This document shows positions 20,664-25,463 of a DNA stretch of 25,463 nucleotides, piece by piece (position 1 is the first letter of the stretch; each line of letters begins with the position of its first letter). The position numbers and the translations under genes were made by a program. This DNA is from a virus: IMG/VR virus record IMGVR_UViG_3300021197_000007, positions 1 through 25,463 of that record; one strand, 5' to 3'. The notes under the pieces were generated by a model that did not search any database, was not told where the DNA came from, and saw only the letters and a list, made by a program, of their open reading frames with translations.

Positions 20664-23498
20664 TTATCCCTTTAGTTCCTGTATTTCGGCTTTTAATTCA
20701 TCTACTGTTGTAGACAGTTCTTGTATCGCTTTTGTTAGCATAGGTATCAAGGCTGAAGGTGCTACTTGTTGTGTTCCATCAGGGTCTTCAACCCAAATAT
20801 TATGTCCGTTTGCTACATCTGAATGTGCGTCAATAACTGTTTTAACTTCTTGAGCTATAAAACCGTGATGAGCTTTACCGTCTCCATACACTGGGTCAGA
20901 AGAACTTGCATCATATTTAGGTAAAGTATTTGCAATAGCGTTTTTTGCGTTCCATTTAAACGTAACAGGTCTTAAAGCCTTAATAAAGTTAAGACCAACT
21001 GTTGAATCTGCTATATCTTTTTTAAGCCTTTCATCAGAAGCAGCAGCCCAAGAAGTATCTGAACCGTCTAAGTTAAGCGTTGCTGTTCCAGAAGCTAAAC
21101 CTATTCTTACTGTGTCAGTACCTGCTCCAAATATATCATTTCCTATAACAATATTTCTTTCTGCACCTGCTGAGTTATTTTCAACATTATGACCAATTAA
21201 AATATTTTCATTTCCTGAAGTAACTGATTCACCTGCTCCCTGTCCTATACAAGTATTACTGTGACCTGTTATAGCTTTACCTGCAAAATGACCTACTGCT
21301 GTATTGTTATAACCTGTAATAGTTGCTCCAAGTGCATCTCTACCAATTGCAACATTATTTGCAGCTGTAGTATTAGCATCTAAAGCTCCATTACCGACAG
21401 CTACGTTATCAGAACCTGTAGTGTTTGAGTACATAGCTTGATAACCGACAGCTACGTTTTCATTACCTGAACTATTTGAGTACAAAGCATTAGTTCCAAC
21501 AGCTACAGTATCGTAACCAGAAGAACTATTCATTAATGCTTGATATCCTACTGCTACAACTCCAGTAGTAGCTATATCTTGTGCAGCTTGAAATCCAACT
21601 GCTACGTTTGTAGCTTGTGTAGTTGATGTTGATAAAGCTCCTTTACCCACAGCTACGTTACTAGTACCTGTAGTACAAGCACCTAGTGCAGATGTTCCGA
21701 CTGCTACATTTTGGTCACCTGTGGTACAAGCGTCTAAACTAGAAGCTCCAACTGCTGTATTTTGAGTTGCTGTCGTGTTTGCTGCTAATGCACTATGACC
21801 TACTCCTACACAAGAATGACCTGTAGTGTTTGCTGTTAAAGCAGAATCACCAATTGCTGTGTTGTTAGAAGCTGTTGTATTAGCGTCAAGTGCATTTCTA
21901 CCTATAGCTACATTTTCACTACCAGTTGTATTAACTGCCATAGCATTTTGACCGATAGCAATATTTCTATCGCCTTCAGTATTGCTTGTTAAAGAACTTT
22001 CTCCAACTGCTGTATTACTATGCCCACCAACATTAGCATCAAGTGAGTTTCTTCCTACTGCTACGTTATCGTAACCTGTAGTGTTTTCTGTTAATGCTTT
22101 ATGCCCAATAGCTGTATTATTACTAGCAGTTGTATTTGCATCTAATGAACCACCACCAAATGCTGTATTAAAACTACCTGTTGTATTACTACCTAAAGCG
22201 TTCCAACCACCAGCAGCATTTTCAGTACCTGTAGTATTAGCGTCCATTGAGTTATAACCAATAGATGTATTATAAGAACCTGTAGTGTTTGCTGATAAAG
22301 CAGAATGACCAACTGCGGTGTTGTTACTAGCAGTTGTGTTTGCATCTAAAGCTAAAACACCTACTGCTGTATTTGAACCACCTGTAGTGTTTACAAGTAG
22401 TGCATTTTTACCGACAGCTACGTTATCTCCACCAGTTGTGTTCGCACTCATAGAATCAGCACCTATGGCTGTATTACTATTCGCAGTAGTATTCGCATCT
22501 AAAGCGTTTGCACCTACTGCTACATTTGATGCACCTGTGGTGTTTGCTCCTAAAGCTGCATAACCTACTGCTGTATTGTTGTCTGCTGTAGTGTTAGCAT
22601 CTAAAGATGCTTGTCCAACAGCTGTATTTTGTGAACCTGTTGTATTAGCTCCTAAAGCGGACATACCAATACCAGTATTAAAATCACCAGTTGTATTAGC
22701 TGTTAATGCAGTTCTACCTAAAGCTGAATTTCTTTCTCCACTTGTATTTGCTGTTAAAGCAGCATGACCTATAGCAACATTAAAGTCACCACCACTTGTT
22801 AAGCTATCTAAAGCTGTATCACCTAAAGCTACGTTTTGTGTTTCGTTTGGATAATTACCATCAAGTTTAATTGTTCCACCATCTACTGAGACATTACCTG
22901 CTACTGTAAGACCATCTGTGACTGCTGTACCTGTTACGTCTATACCACTACTTGTTGTTTCAAATTTCTTTGCACCTGCATAATATAATGCAATTTCTGC
23001 TCCAGTATTTGCAAGTAAATAAATTTGTGAACCATCTGCTCTTTGAAATTGTAAATTACCTGCTCTTACTAATAGATTACCTGTACCTGCATCATCTATA
23101 TAGCTATTACTACCATCATGATAAATCTGTAGGTCTGCACTTGCACCCATCTTTAGTATGTCACTGTCACCCATGTTTAGATGTGAACCTACTGTAAGTT
23201 CACCTGATATAGATATATTGGTATCTAACTTAGCACTTGTGATTTGTCCATCTCTTATATGTGCTGTATCTATAGAAGCATCTACATATTGGTCGCTATC
23301 AACACTATTAGCTGACATCTTTGCGTTAGTGATTGCACTGTTTGAAATCTTAGCTGTAAGAATTGCATCATCACTAATCTTAGCTGTGGTTATAGCATTA
23401 TCGGTAATAGAAGCTGTAACAACTGCGTTAGGTGCTAACTGGTCTGCACCTACTGCATCATCTTTAATTACACCTGTAGTTACCTTAGTATTAGCCAT
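20664..23498 (-). CDS. Tail fibre with YadA-like 17-residue repeats and S74 domain (fibre 2)
   Basis: A 944-residue protein. The N-terminal part (20-90) has decapeptide-like units (AITTAKISDD and similar) and a fibre block shared with the next gene (QIYHDGSNSYI, 124-134). Then come about 33 tandem 17-residue repeats (222-774) of the type N-T-A-V-G-x-x-A-L-x-A-N-T-T-G-x-x, like the left-handed beta-roll of YadA/Hia trimeric adhesin heads but with a 17- rather than 14-residue period. The C-terminal 125 residues form an S74 chaperone with ASDERLKK (Ser821/Lys826), GFIAQEVK and LIPMLTKAIQEL motifs and a terminal coiled coil. It would form a long, rigid, trimeric fibre. It overlaps fibre 1 by 8 bases. 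Confidence 0.9.
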   Translation of the reverse strand: MANTKVTTGVIKDDAVGADQLAPNAVVTASITDNAITTAKISDDAILTAKISNSAITNAKMSANSVDSDQYVDASIDTAHIRDGQITSAKLDTNISISGELTVGSHLNMGDSDILKMGASADLQIYHDGSNSYIDDAGTGNLLVRAGNLQFQRADGSQIYLLANTGAEIALYYAGAKKFETTSSGIDVTGTAVTDGLTVAGNVSVDGGTIKLDGNYPNETQNVALGDTALDSLTSGGDFNVAIGHAALTANTSGERNSALGRTALTANTTGDFNTGIGMSALGANTTGSQNTAVGQASLDANTTADNNTAVGYAALGANTTGASNVAVGANALDANTTANSNTAIGADSMSANTTGGDNVAVGKNALLVNTTGGSNTAVGVLALDANTTASNNTAVGHSALSANTTGSYNTSIGYNSMDANTTGTENAAGGWNALGSNTTGSFNTAFGGGSLDANTTASNNTAIGHKALTENTTGYDNVAVGRNSLDANVGGHSNTAVGESSLTSNTEGDRNIAIGQNAMAVNTTGSENVAIGRNALDANTTASNNTAIGDSALTANTTGHSCVGVGHSALAANTTATQNTAVGASSLDACTTGDQNVAVGTSALGACTTGTSNVAVGKGALSTSTTQATNVAVGFQAAQDIATTGVVAVGYQALMNSSSGYDTVAVGTNALYSNSSGNENVAVGYQAMYSNTTGSDNVAVGNGALDANTTAANNVAIGRDALGATITGYNNTAVGHFAGKAITGHSNTCIGQGAGESVTSGNENILIGHNVENNSAGAERNIVIGNDIFGAGTDTVRIGLASGTATLNLDGSDTSWAAASDERLKKDIADSTVGLNFIKALRPVTFKWNAKNAIANTLPKYDASSSDPVYGDGKAHHGFIAQEVKTVIDAHSDVANGHNIWVEDPDGTQQVAPSALIPMLTKAIQELSTTVDELKAEIQELKG
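21177..22835 (-). repeat. About 33 tandem 51-base repeats (YadA-head-like) in fibre 2
   Basis: Each unit encodes 17 residues with conserved N-x-A-V/I-G at its start and A-N-T-T-G near its end. Two units are 16 and one is 18 residues, always in frame. Copies are well diverged at DNA level. The array makes up more than half of the fibre and is expected to fold as a regular beta-roll. Confidence 0.9.
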
Positions 23499-25463
23499 TG
23501 TCTTTTAGTTCCTGTATTTCTGTTTTAAGTATTTCTATTTGTGCTTGTTGTTCTTGTATAGCTTTGACTAGTAATGGTGTAATTCTTCCATAATCCATGC
23601 CTTGCATTATTTCATCATCTTTTTCACCGCTTACAGCATCAGGAAATATTGCTTGTACTTCGTGAGCTATAAAACCCTCACTAGATGTTCCATCTTCTTT
23701 CCAATCAAATTTAACTGGATTAAGTTGATTAAGTCTTTCTAAACCATTTTGAATTGGTTCAACATTTTCTTTTAATCTATAGTCTGAAGATGTGTTATAA
23801 GCAGTTGATGAAGCATTTGTAATAATAGTACCAACAGTTCCATTATCATTATAAAAAGTCATTGCCTGTCTTGAATCTGTAAGTCCATCAGCACCAACAG
23901 CAATACCAGCAGTACTTGAATTTAGTTCAACTACTAATCTATGGTTTCCAATATTAACTGGATTTGAATTAGTAGTACCAATTATTAAATTACCTGAAGA
24001 ATTAATACGCATCCTGTCAGTATTATTAGTTCTGAACGATAAGTCTTGACTGTCTGATGTACCAATAATTGCAAAATTACCTTTTGAATATAAAACATTT
24101 GCACCACTATCGCCCCAAAAATCCCAAGACTGACTAGCGGTTCTACCAAAAGAAACTCCATTACCCTGAGATACATTTCCATGTATAACTTCTAACTTGG
24201 CTGAAGGATTAGTCGTTGAAATACCAACATTGCCTGAAGAATCAATGGTCATTCTATTAGTACCATTAGTTTGAATTCTTAAATCATGGTTTGAACTTGA
24301 ACCAAAGAATACAGCACCACCATCTGAAGCTAGTAATCTAGCTGTAATTGGAGAGCCTGAAGATGTACCTTCAACATATAACGAACCTTCTCCAGTACCA
24401 CCATCAACATTTAAAATACCTGTTCCGCTTGTTGCTCCGATATGGACTTTTCCATCAGCTCCAATTCTGAGCCTCTCACTTGAACCACCAGTAGCTATAG
24501 CAAATTCGTTTTCACTTCTTAAACCTAAAGCTGTATTTGAACCACCTGATGCTAATATAGAACTTGTTTGACCTATAAAACCATAATTAGAGCCTTGATT
24601 TTGTAATCTAAAAGCACCATAACCTGCTGTTGTATTATCAAAATTACCATACAAAGTATTTGCAGGTGATTTAAAAATAAAGTTACCAGCAACATCTAAA
24701 GGTGCAGCAGGACTATCATTTTGAATTCCAACATTGCTACCAACCACATTCATTACAACAGAACCAGCACCACTACCTGTTCTAAAGTTTATGCTTTCAC
24801 CATCACCATTACCCCATATATCTAATTCCCCACCTGATAAAACCGATATAATACCAAGCTCAGAACCATTATTTAAACGAATATGTTGATTGGTGCTTGT
24901 AATATTTAAACCAGCAGTGGCATGAGGTGCTACGCCTAAACCCAATCTTGTTGCTTGAGCTGTACTATCTAAAGTTGTAGCACCTGTTACATCTAATGTT
25001 CCTGCTATGTCTATATTGTTTGTTAGCTTAGAGCCGTCTACAGAATCATTAGCTAAATCTGCAGTTACGATTGTTCCATCGGCTATTTTTGCACTTGTGA
25101 TCGCACTATCAGCAAGTTTTGCAGTAGTAACATTTGCATCTGTAATCTTAGCTGTTGTAACTGCATCATCTGCAAGTTTTGCTGTTGTTATATTTGCATC
25201 AAGTATCTTAGCTGTTGTGATATTAGCATCAAGAATCGTGCTAGTAGTTACGCTATTAGATGCTGGTACATTAACAGAAGTTTGACTAAACATAATCACT
25301 TCTATAGCTGTTCCATTCACAGGAGCAGTATCAAAAGTAAGAGTAGTTCCACTTACTGCATAAGTTGATTTGTGTTGATATACACCATCTACATAAACTT
25401 GAGTGTTATCTTCGTTAGTTGGACTGATTGATAAAGTGTAGGCAACTGTTGAGCCATCTCCAC
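23491..25463 (-). CDS. Tail fibre with S74 chaperone domain (fibre 1), 5' end cut by the window
   Basis: The frame is open to the right edge. The first possible start inside the window is GTG 25320, but 47 more codons upstream read as good fibre sequence (SPTNEDNTQVYVDGVYQ and TLTFDTAPVNGT), so the true start lies outside. About 656 residues are visible. Near the N-terminus are about eight decapeptide-like units (ITTAKLADDA type). The middle has the IDSSGNVGI-type beta units also seen in fibre 3. The C-terminal 99 residues form an S74 chaperone domain with SSDYRLKENV (Ser and Lys of the dyad kept), GFIAHEVQAIFP and LLVKAIQEQQ. It is the first of three paralogous fibre genes in a row. Confidence 0.88.
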   Translation of the reverse strand, partial: GDGSTVAYTLSISPTNEDNTQVYVDGVYQHKSTYAVSGTTLTFDTAPVNGTAIEVIMFSQTSVNVPASNSVTTSTILDANITTAKILDANITTAKLADDAVTTAKITDANVTTAKLADSAITSAKIADGTIVTADLANDSVDGSKLTNNIDIAGTLDVTGATTLDSTAQATRLGLGVAPHATAGLNITSTNQHIRLNNGSELGIISVLSGGELDIWGNGDGESINFRTGSGAGSVVMNVVGSNVGIQNDSPAAPLDVAGNFIFKSPANTLYGNFDNTTAGYGAFRLQNQGSNYGFIGQTSSILASGGSNTALGLRSENEFAIATGGSSERLRIGADGKVHIGATSGTGILNVDGGTGEGSLYVEGTSSGSPITARLLASDGGAVFFGSSSNHDLRIQTNGTNRMTIDSSGNVGISTTNPSAKLEVIHGNVSQGNGVSFGRTASQSWDFWGDSGANVLYSKGNFAIIGTSDSQDLSFRTNNTDRMRINSSGNLIIGTTNSNPVNIGNHRLVVELNSSTAGIAVGADGLTDSRQAMTFYNDNGTVGTIITNASSTAYNTSSDYRLKENVEPIQNGLERLNQLNPVKFDWKEDGTSSEGFIAHEVQAIFPDAVSGEKDDEIMQGMDYGRITPLLVKAIQEQQAQIEILKTEIQELKDNG

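Noticed and set aside
21177-22835. Regular 51-base repeats suggesting a CRISPR array
   Set aside because: The repeats are in frame within a fibre gene, diverged from one another, have no spacer/repeat distinction, and there are no cas genes.
18584-25463. Diversity-generating retroelement acting on the fibre genes
   Set aside because: No reverse transcriptase, template repeat or C-type-lectin-like variable region is visible in the window; the fibres end in S74 domains.

Overview
This AT-rich window (roughly one third G+C by eye) is part of a tailed-phage genome, virion type siphovirus-like. Every supported gene lies on the minus strand, so transcription runs from the right edge (25463) to the left edge (1). 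The connector-to-tail-tip gene order (adaptor, stopper, gp10-like, terminator, tail tube, two chaperone-type genes, tape measure, distal tail, hub, peptidase-like, tip) is that of lambda and of alphaproteobacterial gene transfer agents, and there is no sheath. This order and the AT-rich, densely packed coding suggest a marine alphaproteobacterial host, possibly SAR11-like. The host is an inference. No integrase, terminase, capsid, endolysin, tRNA or CRISPR is visible here.

Layout from right to left. (1) 25463-18584: three consecutive long tail-fibre genes, each ending in an S74-type intramolecular chaperone/autoprotease domain. The first is cut by the right edge. (2) 18548-18077: two small accessory genes. 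(3) 18077-15802: head-tail connector and tail-tube genes. (4) 15800-13037: tail assembly chaperone region and tape measure. (5) 13026-7207: tail-tip module, with a 1178-residue J/megatron-like tip protein carrying 28 decapeptide repeats, then a tail-fibre-assembly-type gene. (6) 7192-6220: three small membrane proteins, one holin-like and two apparently paralogous. (7) 6260-3213: a curli-type (type VIII) secretion cassette of CsgF-like, CsgG, a curlin-like secreted protein, and a FecR-domain protein with a curlin-like C-terminus. (8) 3184-2688: a one-gene unit with its own predicted promoter and terminator. (9) 2671-878: a CHASE2-class III adenylate cyclase. (10) 911-6: a small protein and an overlapping inner/outer spanin pair.

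The most unusual part is 878-6260. A curli pore, its accessory factor, an amyloid-type substrate, a FecR protein and a membrane adenylate cyclase with a periplasmic sensor domain sit between holin-like genes and spanins. My working hypothesis is a phage-encoded secretion-and-sensing island that exports an amyloid-like protein from the infected cell and couples envelope state to cAMP. The family assignments are well supported by motifs; the joint function is inference.

Genes are tightly packed, with frequent TAATG or ATGA stop-start overlaps. There is no gene-free stretch over about 110 bases. The two gaps worth noting (2672-2741 and 3111-3212) hold a terminator region and a promoter.
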